Origin: Miltoncostaea marina | GTDB taxonomy: Bacteria; Actinomycetota; Thermoleophilia; Miltoncostaeales; Miltoncostaeaceae | Assembly (NCBI RefSeq): GCF_018141525.1 | Contig: NZ_CP064655.1 | Coordinates: forward strand, 2,636,501-2,700,500 | DNA length: 64,000 nucleotides | Direction of reading: 5' to 3' | Shown: positions 46,270 to 55,890 of the stretch, piece after piece | How positions within the stretch are numbered: position 1 is the first letter of the stretch | Layout of the letters: each line of letters begins with the position of its first letter | The notes under the pieces: model-generated | Seen by the model: the letters and a program-made list of their open reading frames with translations, nothing else | Told to the model about the DNA's origin: nothing | Database searches by the model: none | Translations under genes and position numbers: made by a program

Positions 46270-46749
46270 TCACCCGGGCCGGCGTCCGTGGGCGATCGGG
46301 CGCAGGTCCGACCGTACGAGCTCGAGCAGCAGCTCGGCGGAGGCCCCCGGCGGCGGCGCGGCCCGCCCCATGAGCACGCCGCCGAAGCCCTCGCGGCGCA
46401 GCCGCATGCGCAGGCGTGCCAGTGCGGGCTCGCTGTTGGGCCCGTCGGCGTCGGCGAGCAGCAGCAGCAGGCCGTCGTCGCCGTCGCGCCAGACGCCGTC
46501 GCCGGCGCGCAGGGTGCGCCGCACGAGCGATGCCAGCGCGTCGATGGCGCCGTCGGCCGGCGCGGGCAGGGCCACGGCCACGACCGTCATGGGCCGGCGG
46601 GTGCGGCGGGCGGCGTCGAGCGCGTGCTCGACGGAGCGACCGACGGACGCGGGATCGGGCGGTCCCAGGACGCCGGGCGACGGCGCGACGGCGGGGGGCC
46701 TGGGGGGCCGGGCGTCGCTGCGGCGGCGTCGCGGTCCGGAGATCGCCAT
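46270..46749 (-). CDS. Degenerate GGDEF-like protein
   Basis: 159 residues. After a Pro/Arg-rich N-terminus the segment MTVVAVALPAPADGAIDALASLVRRTLRAGDGVWRDGDDGLLLLLADADG follows the diguanylate cyclase fold, with DGVWRDGDDGLLLLL where D-x-x-x-R-x-GGDEF would stand. The GGDEF catalytic residues are absent, so it cannot make c-di-GMP; it may bind a nucleotide or protein. ATG 46749. Confidence 0.55.
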   Translation of the reverse strand: MAISGPRRRRSDARPPRPPAVAPSPGVLGPPDPASVGRSVEHALDAARRTRRPMTVVAVALPAPADGAIDALASLVRRTLRAGDGVWRDGDDGLLLLLADADGPNSEPALARLRMRLRREGFGGVLMGRAAPPPGASAELLLELVRSDLRPIAHGRRPG

Positions 46750-46757
46750 GCCTGAGC

Positions 46758-47762
<1,005 letters not shown>

Positions 47763-47775
47763 CGCGCCCTCCCTG

Positions 47776-48231
47776 TCAGGACCCGTCGGGCGCCGTGGGG
47801 GTCAGCGCCAGCAGCAGGCCGCCGTCGTCGTCGTAGGCGGGGAAGACGTCGGCGACCGCCGGGATGTCCTCCGCCGAGCCGTTGAACCGGTAGGTGCACG
47901 GCACCTGCAGCACGCGCACGCCCCACTCGAGGCTGCGCGCGACGGGGTCCCCGTCCGGGAACCCGCCCAGCCCCAGCCGCGCGGACAGCTCGTGTCCGAG
48001 CAGGTCGGCCTCGTCGTAGCCGGTCACGGCGAACGCCGAGTGGCCGGCCACGAGGATGCGCCGCTCCCGGTCGCACACGATCAGCGCGGTCCGCGGGCTC
48101 GCGTAGTAGTCCTCGAGCAGCTCGAACGCGAAGCCGAACCCGCACCGCGAGCAACCCCGCGGCTGGTGGCGGACGTTCCGCTCGCTGCCGCGCTCGCGGT
48201 AGGCGCACCGGGGGCACAGGAAGACGGGCAC
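47776..48231 (-). CDS. Zinc-ribbon plus PAS-like sensor protein
   Basis: 151 residues. Two Cys pairs (FLCPRCAYRERG and RGCSRCGFGF) form a zinc ribbon at residues about 5-32. A PAS-like domain follows (TALIVCDRERRILVAGHSAFAVTGYDEADLLGHEL). There is no output domain, so it may modulate a partner or bind RNA/DNA through the ribbon. GTG 48231. Divergent from the subtilase gene, heading the aldo/keto-reductase operon. Confidence 0.65.
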   Translation of the reverse strand: MPVFLCPRCAYRERGSERNVRHQPRGCSRCGFGFAFELLEDYYASPRTALIVCDRERRILVAGHSAFAVTGYDEADLLGHELSARLGLGGFPDGDPVARSLEWGVRVLQVPCTYRFNGSAEDIPAVADVFPAYDDDGGLLLALTPTAPDGS

Positions 48232-48348
48232 GCACGGATGCTACCGCCGCCCCCCGCGCGCCCGCAGGCCGCCCGCGCGCCGGTCAAGACGGCGCCCCGC
48301 GCTGCCGACACATGAGCTGCACGGGACGATCCGACGGAGTGGATTGGT

Positions 48349-50565
48349 GTGAGCACGGGCAGGACGGGCCCGGGGGGCCGGCATGGACGCCGCATCGCCG
48401 GCGTCGTCGCGGCGGTCGCGGGCGCGCTGGCGCTCGTCGTCACCTGCGGCGGGGCGGCCGCGGCCCCCACCCCGGCGCTGGAGGCGCGGCTCGCCGCGGC
48501 GGCGCCCGACGCGCGCATCGCCGTCATCGCGACGATGGAGCGCCAGGTCGACGGCGAGGCCTACGAGGGCCGGCCGGCCGTGCTGCTGCGCGCCCTGCGG
48601 CGCGCGGCGGACGGCAGCCGCGCCGCGGTCGCCGACGAGGTCGAGGGGCCCGTGCGGGCGTTCTGGCTCGTCAACGCGCTCGCCTTCAGCGGGACCCCGG
48701 ACGAGATCCGCGCCGTCGCCGACGACCCGGCCGTGGCGTCGGTCGACCTCGACGTGCCGGTCACCCTCACGGACGCGGCGACCCGGGCGACGGCCCCCTT
48801 CCCCGATCCGGGCCCCGGCAGCTGGGGCGTCGCTGCCGTGCGCGCGCCCGAGGTGTGGCGGGCGTACGGCCTGCGCGGCGCCGGCGTGCGTGTCGGCGTC
48901 ATCGACACCGGGCTGGACCCCGCCGCGCGCGAGGTGGCCGGCAAGGTGGTCGCCTGGCGCGACCTCGTCTCGGGCAGCCCGACGCCGGTCGACGACAACG
49001 GCCACGGCACGCACACGGCCGGCACGATCGCCGGCGGGCCGGCCGTCGGCGTGGCGCCCGAGGCGCGGCTGGTGGTGGCCCGCGCGATGGGCGCGAGCGG
49101 CGTCGGCTCGGGCAGCGCGCTGCTGGCCGCCGCCCAGTGGATGACCGACCCCGACGGCGACCCGGCCACGGCCGACCAGCCCGACGTGATCTCCAACTCG
49201 TGGTCGGCGTCGGTCGCCAACGACACCTGGTTCCGCCCGATGATCCGGCGCTGGATCGAGCTCGGCATCGTCCCCGTCTTCGCCGCCGGCAACGCCGGCC
49301 CCGGGGCCGGGTCGATCGCGAGCCCGGCCGGCTACCCCGAGGCGATCGCCGTCGGCGCGCTCGACGCCGACGGCTCCGTGCCGGCCTTCTCGGCCCGCGG
49401 GCCGATCGTCTGGGCGAACCCCGACGGGCTCGGGCCGGCTGCCGGCACCCCGCTGGCCAAGCCCGACCTGGCGGCGCCCGGGGTGGCGATCACCTCCACC
49501 GTGGGCGCCGGCTACCTCGCCTACACGGGCACGTCGATGGCGGCGCCCCACGTGGCGGGCGTGGCCGCGCTGGTGCTGCAGGCCGACCCGTCGCGCCCGC
49601 CCGCCGCGGTCGCCGACCTGCTGCGCGCCGGCGCGGTGGACGTGGGCGCGCCGGGCGTGGACCCCGCCTCCGGCGCGGGCCGCGTCGACGCGGTGCGCTC
49701 GGTGCAGGCCGCGCTCGCCCCGGCGCCGGACGCGCGCTTCACGAGCACGCCGGGCGCACTGACCAACGCCCGCGCGCTGACCTACGGCGTCGCGCTGTCG
49801 GGCGGGGCGGTCGCGTACCGCACGCGGGTCGACGGCGGGCCGTGGAGCGCGCCCACCGCGGCGCCCGCCGTCGCGCTCGCCGTGCCGGAGGGGCGTCACG
49901 TGGTGGAGGCGCAGGCCATCGACGCGGCCGGCGCCGCCGGCCCGGTGCCCGCCCGCCACGCGGTGACCGTCGACCGCACCGCGCCGCGGGTGGCGATCCG
50001 CCTCGCCCGCCGGGGCACGGCGGCCGTCTTCACCGGGCGGGTGCGCGGGGCGCAGCGCTCCACGGTGCGCTGGAGCTTCGGCGAGGGCCGCGTCGCGCGC
50101 GGCGTGCGCGTGACGCGGCGCTTCGCCGAGTCGCGGCCCGTGCGCGTGGTGCTGACCGCCCGCGACCGGGCCGGCAACGTCGCCTACGCGTCCCGCCGGT
50201 TTCGGCCGCGCGCGGCCACCGCGGTGCGCGCCCTGCGCGTGAGCCGCAGCGTGCCCCGCGGCGTACGCGGCGTCACCGTGCGGGGCCGCGTGGTGCGGGG
50301 CGCCCGCCTGCGGGCCACGCTGCGACCGGTGCGCGCGCAGGCCGCGGCCGCCGCGGCCGAGGGCCTGGCCGCCTCGTTCGCGCCCGCCCGCCTCGGCCCG
50401 GGCGTGGCGCGGCGCGCGGTGGTGCGGCCGCGCGCGTCGGCGTTCCGCATCGTGCTGCCGACCCGCCGCGCGCGCCCCGGGACCTACGTGCTCGAGCTGC
50501 GCTCGATCGAGCGGGGCCGCGCGACGGGCGGCCTGGCGCTCACCCGCCGGGTGGTCGTCCGGTAG
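48349..50565 (+). CDS. Secreted subtilisin-like serine protease (S8)
   Basis: 738 residues. Signal peptide (RRIAGVVAAVAGALALVVT, cleavage after AAAA near 39), a propeptide-like region to about 155, then the S8 domain with Asp186 (VIDTGL), His219 (NGHGTHTAG), Asn in FAAGNAGPG, and Ser396 (GTSMAAPHVAG). A C-terminal region of about 280 residues contains Ig-like repeats and Arg-rich strands. It is extracellular and degrades proteins. The tail resembles those of the copper radical oxidase and the CAP protein. Confidence 0.92.
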   Translation: MSTGRTGPGGRHGRRIAGVVAAVAGALALVVTCGGAAAAPTPALEARLAAAAPDARIAVIATMERQVDGEAYEGRPAVLLRALRRAADGSRAAVADEVEGPVRAFWLVNALAFSGTPDEIRAVADDPAVASVDLDVPVTLTDAATRATAPFPDPGPGSWGVAAVRAPEVWRAYGLRGAGVRVGVIDTGLDPAAREVAGKVVAWRDLVSGSPTPVDDNGHGTHTAGTIAGGPAVGVAPEARLVVARAMGASGVGSGSALLAAAQWMTDPDGDPATADQPDVISNSWSASVANDTWFRPMIRRWIELGIVPVFAAGNAGPGAGSIASPAGYPEAIAVGALDADGSVPAFSARGPIVWANPDGLGPAAGTPLAKPDLAAPGVAITSTVGAGYLAYTGTSMAAPHVAGVAALVLQADPSRPPAAVADLLRAGAVDVGAPGVDPASGAGRVDAVRSVQAALAPAPDARFTSTPGALTNARALTYGVALSGGAVAYRTRVDGGPWSAPTAAPAVALAVPEGRHVVEAQAIDAAGAAGPVPARHAVTVDRTAPRVAIRLARRGTAAVFTGRVRGAQRSTVRWSFGEGRVARGVRVTRRFAESRPVRVVLTARDRAGNVAYASRRFRPRAATAVRALRVSRSVPRGVRGVTVRGRVVRGARLRATLRPVRAQAAAAAAEGLAASFAPARLGPGVARRAVVRPRASAFRIVLPTRRARPGTYVLELRSIERGRATGGLALTRRVVVR

Positions 50566-50624
50566 CGGCGTCCTAGACGGGCGGGTGGCACGGGCGGCGT
50601 CCCGGTGCCCTACGCTGCCGCGTC

Positions 50625-51443
50625 GTGAACTGGTTCGAGGCGATCGTCCTCGGGCTCGCGCAGGGGCTCACCGAGTTCCTGCCGATCTCGAGCACCGGCC
50701 ACCTGCGCATCATCCCGGCCTTCGCGGGCTGGGACGATCCCGGCGCGATGTTCACCGCCGTCGTGCAGCTCGGCACGATGCTGGCGGTCGTCATCTACTT
50801 CTGGCAGGACCTGCAGCGCATCACCCGCGTCTGGCTGCGCAGCTTCCGCGACCGCGACGCCCGCGACGAGCTGGACGCGCGCATGGGCTGGTACATCACG
50901 ATCGCCACGGTCCCGATCGTGATCTTCGGCTTCATCTTCCGCGACCAGATCGAGACCGGCGCCCGCAACCTGTACCTGATCGGCACGGTGCTCATCGTGC
51001 TCGGCCTCGTCCTGCTGCTGGCCGAGGCCGTCGGCACGCGCACCCGCAGGCTCGAGGACGTCACGCGTGCGGACGCGATCTGGGTGGGACTGGCTCAGGC
51101 CATGGCGCTCGTGCCGGGCACCTCGCGCTCCGGCGCCACCATCACGGCCGGCCTGTTCCTGGGGATGGAGCGCGGCGCCGCCGCGCGCTTCTCGTTCCTG
51201 CTGTCGATCCCGGCGGTCGTGCTGAGCGGCCTCTACGGCCTGACCGACCTCATCGCGAGCGACGACGACGTGAGCTTCGGCGCGCTGGCGATCGCGATCG
51301 TGGTCGCGTTCGTCTCGGGCTACGCGTCGATCGCGTTCCTGCTGCGCTGGCTCGCCAACCACTCCACGGCGATCTTCGTGATCTACCGGGTGGTGCTCGG
51401 CGCGGCCGTCATCGCCCTGGCCGCCTCGGGGACCATCTCCTGA
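50625..51443 (+). CDS. uppP: Undecaprenyl-diphosphatase (BacA type)
   Basis: 272 residues, seven to eight helices. QGLTEFLPISSTGHL and VPGTSRSGATITAGLFLG are the two active-site loops. It hydrolyses undecaprenyl diphosphate outside the membrane, recycling the lipid carrier for cell-wall synthesis, and gives bacitracin tolerance when abundant. GTG 50625 has no Shine-Dalgarno; TACGCT 8 bases upstream may be a -10 of a leaderless transcript. Confidence 0.95.
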   Translation: MNWFEAIVLGLAQGLTEFLPISSTGHLRIIPAFAGWDDPGAMFTAVVQLGTMLAVVIYFWQDLQRITRVWLRSFRDRDARDELDARMGWYITIATVPIVIFGFIFRDQIETGARNLYLIGTVLIVLGLVLLLAEAVGTRTRRLEDVTRADAIWVGLAQAMALVPGTSRSGATITAGLFLGMERGAAARFSFLLSIPAVVLSGLYGLTDLIASDDDVSFGALAIAIVVAFVSGYASIAFLLRWLANHSTAIFVIYRVVLGAAVIALAASGTIS

Positions 51444-51458
51444 CGGCCCGCCGGGCCG
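51444..51458. terminator. Short hairpin between convergent genes
   Basis: CGGCCC and GGGCCG around GCC directly after the uppP stop; serves uppP and possibly the convergent STAS gene. Confidence 0.4.
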
Positions 51459-51470
51459 CGAGGGGCGTCC

Positions 51471-51803
51471 CTACCGGACGCGCGGCTCGACGACCTCGAA
51501 CTCGCCGACCAGATCGACCAGCTCGAGGACGCGCGTGACGGCGTCCGAGGGCCGCGCGATCGCGAACCCGCGGCCGGCGTCGGCGCAGGTCTGGCGCGCC
51601 TCCAGCAGCGAGCGCAGCCCCGACGAGTCCATGAACCCGACCGCGCCCAGGTCCAGCACGACGGGCGCCTCACCCTCGGCCGGCAGCGCGGCGAGCAGGA
51701 GCGGCGCGCCGACGAGGTCCAGCTCCCCCTCGGCGACGATCAGCACCCGATCGCCGTCCTCGCGCGCGGTGGCGCGGAACGTGCCTGTGCGGTCGTCGGA
51801 CAT
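51471..51803 (-). CDS. STAS-domain anti-sigma factor antagonist
   Basis: 110 residues, RsbV/SpoIIAA type. LIVAEGELDLVGAPLL and VVLDLGAVGFMDSSGLRSLLEA, with the phosphorylation site at Ser60. It would bind an RsbW-type kinase when unphosphorylated and so free the sigma factor. Divergent from the sigma-factor gene (109-bp gap), which with the anti-sigma gene downstream makes a complete partner-switching set. ATG 51803. Confidence 0.9.
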   Translation of the reverse strand: MSDDRTGTFRATAREDGDRVLIVAEGELDLVGAPLLLAALPAEGEAPVVLDLGAVGFMDSSGLRSLLEARQTCADAGRGFAIARPSDAVTRVLELVDLVGEFEVVEPRVR

Positions 51804-51912
51804 CGCGGGCGAGACTAGCAAGCGCCGCCGCGGCCGGCGGCCGCGGCACCCCAAATCGTGCAAGATGTCCCCACGTCGCGCCCGTGGGCGCCCACCGAGC
51901 CAGGATCGTGTG

Positions 51913-52650
51913 ATGACCGCAGGTCCCAGCATCGGCGCCGCCGAGCGCGAGCGCCTCATCGTCGAGCACCTGCCGCTCGTGCGGGGCCTCGCCCGGCGCT
52001 ACGCGGACCGGGGCGAGCCGCTCGACGACCTGGTGCAGGTGGGCACGATCGGGCTCATCAAGGCCATCGACCGCTTCGAGCCCGAGCGCGGGTACAAGCT
52101 GGCCAGCTTCGCGACGCCCACCATCCTCGGCGAGATCCGGCGGCACTTCCGCGACCGCTCCTGGACCGTCCGCGTGCCGCGCGGCATCCAGGAGGCCCGC
52201 GCGCAGATCTCGCACGCGGTCACCGAGCTCTCCGCCGAGAACGGACGCAGCCCGTCCGTGCGCGAGATCTCCGAGGCGACGGGCCTGTCGATGGACGACG
52301 TGCTCGACGCGCTCGCGGCCGGCAGCGCCCAGCGGCCCGCCCCGCTCGCCTCGCCGGGCGGCGCGGACGGCGATGAGGACGTCGGCATCTCGGTCGGCGT
52401 CGAGGACGGGGGCTACGAGCAGGCGGAGGCCCGGGCGACGCTCGACCTGGGCCTGTCGAAGCTGCCGGCGCGCGAGCGGGTCATCCTCCACCTGCGCTTC
52501 GAGGAGGGCCTCACCCAGTCGCAGATCGCGGCGCGCATCGGCGTCTCGCAGATGCACGTCTCACGGCTCATCCGGCGGGCGCTGGAGGCGCTGCGCGAGA
52601 GCGCCGGCGACCCCGATCCGGACCTGCCCGCCCCCGAGGAGGACGCGTGA
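51913..52650 (+). CDS. SigB/SigF-family RNA polymerase sigma factor
   Basis: 245 residues. Region 2 (VRGLARRYADRGEPLDDLVQVGTIGLIKAIDRFEPERGYKLASFATPTILGEIRRHFRD), region 3 (PRGIQEARAQISHAVTEL) and region 4 (LPARERVILHLRFEEGLTQSQIAARIGVSQMHVSRLIRRAL) are all present. This is the stress/sporulation sigma type controlled by RsbW/RsbV partners. ATG 51913; no clear ribosome-binding site. The GAT/GTC-rich gap upstream presumably holds its promoter. Confidence 0.94.
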   Translation: MTAGPSIGAAERERLIVEHLPLVRGLARRYADRGEPLDDLVQVGTIGLIKAIDRFEPERGYKLASFATPTILGEIRRHFRDRSWTVRVPRGIQEARAQISHAVTELSAENGRSPSVREISEATGLSMDDVLDALAAGSAQRPAPLASPGGADGDEDVGISVGVEDGGYEQAEARATLDLGLSKLPARERVILHLRFEEGLTQSQIAARIGVSQMHVSRLIRRALEALRESAGDPDPDLPAPEEDA

Positions 52651-52803
52651 CGCGCCCCTGCGTTTCGCCCCCGGCCGCCGCGGGAACCGGCATGGCAGCC
52701 CGCGGCCGGCTCCGCTCCCGCCACGTCTCAGGGGGGCGCGGGTAGAGTGCGGCCGCCGACGCCACCGGAACCCCGAACCCCGAGCCGAGAGAGCGGCGAC
52801 ACC

Positions 52804-53223
52804 GTGACCTCCCAGCACGCCGACGTGGAGCTGCTCCTGCCGGCCGAGCCCGAGAGCGTGGGCCTGGCGCGGCAGATGGTGCGCGGCATCCTCGACTCGC
52901 TCGACTGGAGCGAGGAGAGCCGTACCGACATCTCGATCGCGGTGACCGAGGCGTGCACCAACTCGGTGCTGCACGCCTACCCCGAGGGCGCCGAGGACCT
53001 GGGCTTCGAGGTGCACGCCTGGGTGGAGCCCGAGCGGCTCGTGGTCGCGGTGCGCGATCAGGGCCGGGGCATCTCGCCCAAGGCCCCCTCCGCGGCCGCC
53101 GGCCTGGGGCTCGGGCTGCCGCTCATCCTGGCGATCGGCGACGAGGTCGCGTTCACCTCGAACGACGGCGTGACAGAGGTCCGCATGACGTTCTCCCCGA
53201 CCTCGCGCCAGGCGACGCCGTGA
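52804..53223 (+). CDS. RsbW-like anti-sigma factor (serine kinase fold)
   Basis: 139 residues, GHKL ATPase fold. N-box ISIAVTEACTNSVLHAY, G1 VRDQGRG, G2 AAAGLGLGLPLI. It should hold the sigma factor encoded upstream and phosphorylate the STAS protein. GTG 52804; TAGAGT some 57 bases upstream may be a separate -10. The next gene overlaps by GTGA. Confidence 0.9.
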   Translation: MTSQHADVELLLPAEPESVGLARQMVRGILDSLDWSEESRTDISIAVTEACTNSVLHAYPEGAEDLGFEVHAWVEPERLVVAVRDQGRGISPKAPSAAAGLGLGLPLILAIGDEVAFTSNDGVTEVRMTFSPTSRQATP

Positions 53224-53615
53224 GCCGGGGCTCCGCGGGACGCCTGCTGCTGCGCAGCCATGACCTGCGCGAGTCGGTGCTCGAGCGCGTGGTGGCCGCC
53301 CTCGCCGCGCGGGCGGACCTGCCGATCGACCGGGTCGCCGACGCGCAGCTCGTGGCCGCCGCCATCGTCGCCGCCACGGCAGACTCAGGCGTCGAGCCGC
53401 TGTCCGTCGGCCTGGACGCCCGCGACGACGCGGTGGGCCTGGAGGTGGGGCCGCTCGCACCCGGCGAGGCCGCCCGTGTGGTCGCCGACAGTGCCGTGCC
53501 GGGCGTCGGCCCGGTGCTCGAGCGCCTCGTCGACGGCTGGAGCGTCGACCGCTGCGGAGACGGCAACGAGGTCCTGCGCCTGACGATCGGGGCGGGCGCG
53601 CCGGCGACCCAGTAG
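53220..53615 (+). CDS. Second, degenerate RsbW-like protein
   Basis: 131 residues. Length and helix-strand order (DLRESVLERVVAALAARADLPIDRVADAQLVAAAIVAATADSG, then GLDARDDAVGLEVGPL, GNEVLRLTIG) mirror the ATPase upstream, but the Asn of the N-box and the glycine boxes are lost. It probably cannot bind ATP. It may be a dimer partner or decoy in sigma control. GTG 53220 overlaps the anti-sigma stop. Confidence 0.6.
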   Translation: MSRGSAGRLLLRSHDLRESVLERVVAALAARADLPIDRVADAQLVAAAIVAATADSGVEPLSVGLDARDDAVGLEVGPLAPGEAARVVADSAVPGVGPVLERLVDGWSVDRCGDGNEVLRLTIGAGAPATQ

Positions 53616-53626
53616 CGCGCGGGGCG

Positions 53627-54628
53627 GTGCGACGGGGGCTGCTCATCGGCGCCGCCCTCGCCGCCCTGCTCGCCGCGCTGCCGGACCGCCGCCGCCCGGC
53701 GCCCCCGGCGGCGCCCCCCGCGCCCCCTGCGGCCGCCGGCCCTGCGGCCCCCCCGGCGCCCGCCGCCCCCGCCACGCGGTGGGCCGGCGCGCGGGAGGTC
53801 CTCGTCACCGCCGTGCGCCGGGGGCTGAAGGGCAACGTCACCGACGTCGCCGCCTCGCTCGCCTACTACGCCTTTCTGGCGGTCCCGGCCACCCTGCTCG
53901 TGGCCGTGGGCCTCTTCGGCCTGTTCGCCGGCCCGGGCACCATCCGCGGCCTGCTCGACCGCGTGGAGGGCGTCGTGCCCGAGGAGGCCATCAGACTGAT
54001 CGACGACACCCTCACCCGCGTCGTGGAGAACTCCGGCGGCGGCCTCGGCCTGGCGGTCCTGGGCCTGGCGCTGGCGCTCTGGACCTCCAGCGGCGCGATG
54101 TCGGCGCTCGTGCGCGGCCTCAACCGCGTGCACGGCCGCCCGGAGGACCGGCCCTTCGCCCGTCAGCGGCTGACCGCGCTCGCGCTGCTCGGCTTCGTGA
54201 TGCTCGCCGTGGTGGTCTCGTTCGGCCTGCTCGTGCTGGGCGCGCCGCTGTCCCGCTGGCTCGGCGAGGAGCTCGGCGCCGAGACGCTCGTCGGCTGGCT
54301 CTGGTGGGGCGCCCAGTGGCCGATCCTGGCCGGCGCCCTGCTGGTGGCCGTTGCGGGCATCCTGCGCGCCGGCCCGGCGGGGCGGCCCAACCCGCCCCGG
54401 GCCGTGACGGCCGGGGCGGGCGTGGCGGTCGCCATCTGGATCGTCGCCTCGGCCGGCTTCTCGGTCTACGTGAGCCGGTTCGGGTCGTACGGCGCCGCGT
54501 GGGGGTCGCTCTCGGCGGTGATCGTGATGCTGACCTGGCTGTGGCTCACGGGCCTCGCGCTGCTGCTGGGCGCCGAGGTCGAGGCCGAGGTGACCCGCCG
54601 CGCGGCCCGCGAGGCGGTCAGTCCGTGA
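53627..54628 (+). CDS. YihY/BrkB-family membrane protein
   Basis: 333 residues. A Pro/Ala-rich N-terminus follows a hydrophobic start. The YihY core then has six helices, beginning with KGNVTDVAASLAYYAFLAVPATLLV and ending with YGAAWGSLSAVIVMLTWLWLTGLALLLGAEVEAEV. The function of the family is unsettled (once wrongly called RNase BN). It overlaps the convergent glycosidase gene by 11 bases. GTG 53627, 11 bases after the previous stop, so possibly in the sigma operon. Confidence 0.88.
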   Translation: MRRGLLIGAALAALLAALPDRRRPAPPAAPPAPPAAAGPAAPPAPAAPATRWAGAREVLVTAVRRGLKGNVTDVAASLAYYAFLAVPATLLVAVGLFGLFAGPGTIRGLLDRVEGVVPEEAIRLIDDTLTRVVENSGGGLGLAVLGLALALWTSSGAMSALVRGLNRVHGRPEDRPFARQRLTALALLGFVMLAVVVSFGLLVLGAPLSRWLGEELGAETLVGWLWWGAQWPILAGALLVAVAGILRAGPAGRPNPPRAVTAGAGVAVAIWIVASAGFSVYVSRFGSYGAAWGSLSAVIVMLTWLWLTGLALLLGAEVEAEVTRRAAREAVSP

Positions 54629-55793
54629 GCGCCGAGCCGCCCTGGGCGTCGACGACCTCGCGGAAGCGGTCGTAGGCGGGCTTGGCCGAGCCGTCCTCGC
54701 GCATCAGCCCCGCGGGCCAGTTCGCGTTGTCCTGGAGGTTGAACCACACCACCGCGCGGATGCGCTCCGTGCGCAGCTGGGGCAGCGAGTAGATCTGCTC
54801 GAGGTAGTCGGCCTGCTCCTCCTCGGTGACGGCGGTCTGGCGGTACGGGGTCAGCGAGGTCGTGTATCCCGCCTCGGTGATGTACAGCGGCAGGCCGGGC
54901 CGGAAGCGGTCGAGCTCGTCGAGGAAGCGGCCGATGCTGCTCCAGCTCGGGATGACCTCCGTCTGCACCTCGGGCGGCTGCGCCGGGTAGACGTGCTGCG
55001 AGTAGGCGTCGAGCGGGATGTCGCGGGCCGCGAGCCCGTTGGCCCAGTCGACCGCGCTCATGCCGGTGTCGCTGGTGCTGCTGCGCGGCCCGCCCACGCC
55101 GGCGATGACGAGCGCGTCGGCGTTGGCCTCCTTGATGGGCCGGTAGGCGGCCTCGACCATCGCGGCGTACTCGTCGAGGCGCACGTCGTGGTCGACGTCC
55201 TCGGCGCCCGGCTCCTGCCCCCGCGGGATGAAGAAGCCGGACAGGTTGGGCTCGTTCCAGATCTCGAAGCGGCGCACCTCGGGCAGCGGGGCGCCGCCCG
55301 GCGACTCGTAGCCGCCCGCGTACCGGGTGGCGACGGCCGCCATGAAGTCGCCGAAGGCGCCGGGGTCGGGGGCGACGACGTTGAAGCGCCCGTTCTCCGG
55401 CCAGACCCGCCCGCCGGAGGCCCAGGGCGGGGTGTGGTAGACGGAGACGATCGGCGTGATGCCGCGCTCGGCGAGCCCCAGCATGATGAGGTCGGCCCGC
55501 GACCAGTCGTAGGCCGGGTCGGAGGGGTCGCGCGGGTCGTCCGGCCGGGACGGGGCGATGTCGCCCCAGAAGAGGTCGACGCGGGTGGTGGTGACGCCGG
55601 TCTCGGCGATCAGGTCGAGGCGGTCCGGGATCGCCTCGATCGGGTCGACCGGCAGGTGGTCGTCCTGCACGGCCGCGACGGCCCCGATGGGGGCCGTGTC
55701 GTCGCCGCCCGCGACGACCACGGCCGCCACGACGGCCGCGACGGCGAGCGCCACCACGACGAGCCCGATCACCACGCTGCGCCTGCTCCCCAT
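54618..55793 (-). CDS. Membrane-anchored glycoside hydrolase, clan GH-A
   Basis: 391 residues. N-terminal anchor (SVVIGLVVVALAVAAVVAAVVVAGG), then a TIM barrel with the acid/base Glu181 (FEIWNEPN) and the nucleophile Glu307 (LYITEAGYTT), the geometry of GH5/GH39-like retaining enzymes. TPPWASGG and SQHVYP are further clan features. Substrate unknown; cell-surface polysaccharide or a plant glycan are options. ATG 55793. Confidence 0.85.
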   Translation of the reverse strand: MGSRRSVVIGLVVVALAVAAVVAAVVVAGGDDTAPIGAVAAVQDDHLPVDPIEAIPDRLDLIAETGVTTTRVDLFWGDIAPSRPDDPRDPSDPAYDWSRADLIMLGLAERGITPIVSVYHTPPWASGGRVWPENGRFNVVAPDPGAFGDFMAAVATRYAGGYESPGGAPLPEVRRFEIWNEPNLSGFFIPRGQEPGAEDVDHDVRLDEYAAMVEAAYRPIKEANADALVIAGVGGPRSSTSDTGMSAVDWANGLAARDIPLDAYSQHVYPAQPPEVQTEVIPSWSSIGRFLDELDRFRPGLPLYITEAGYTTSLTPYRQTAVTEEEQADYLEQIYSLPQLRTERIRAVVWFNLQDNANWPAGLMREDGSAKPAYDRFREVVDAQGGSALTD

Positions 55794-55890
55794 GCTCCCT
55801 CCGGATCGGTGGACGGTCAGCCCGCCACACTAGAAGACCGCCGGCCCGGGCCCCCGTCCGGCCGGTCGGGGCGACCCGTGGGCGCGCGGG

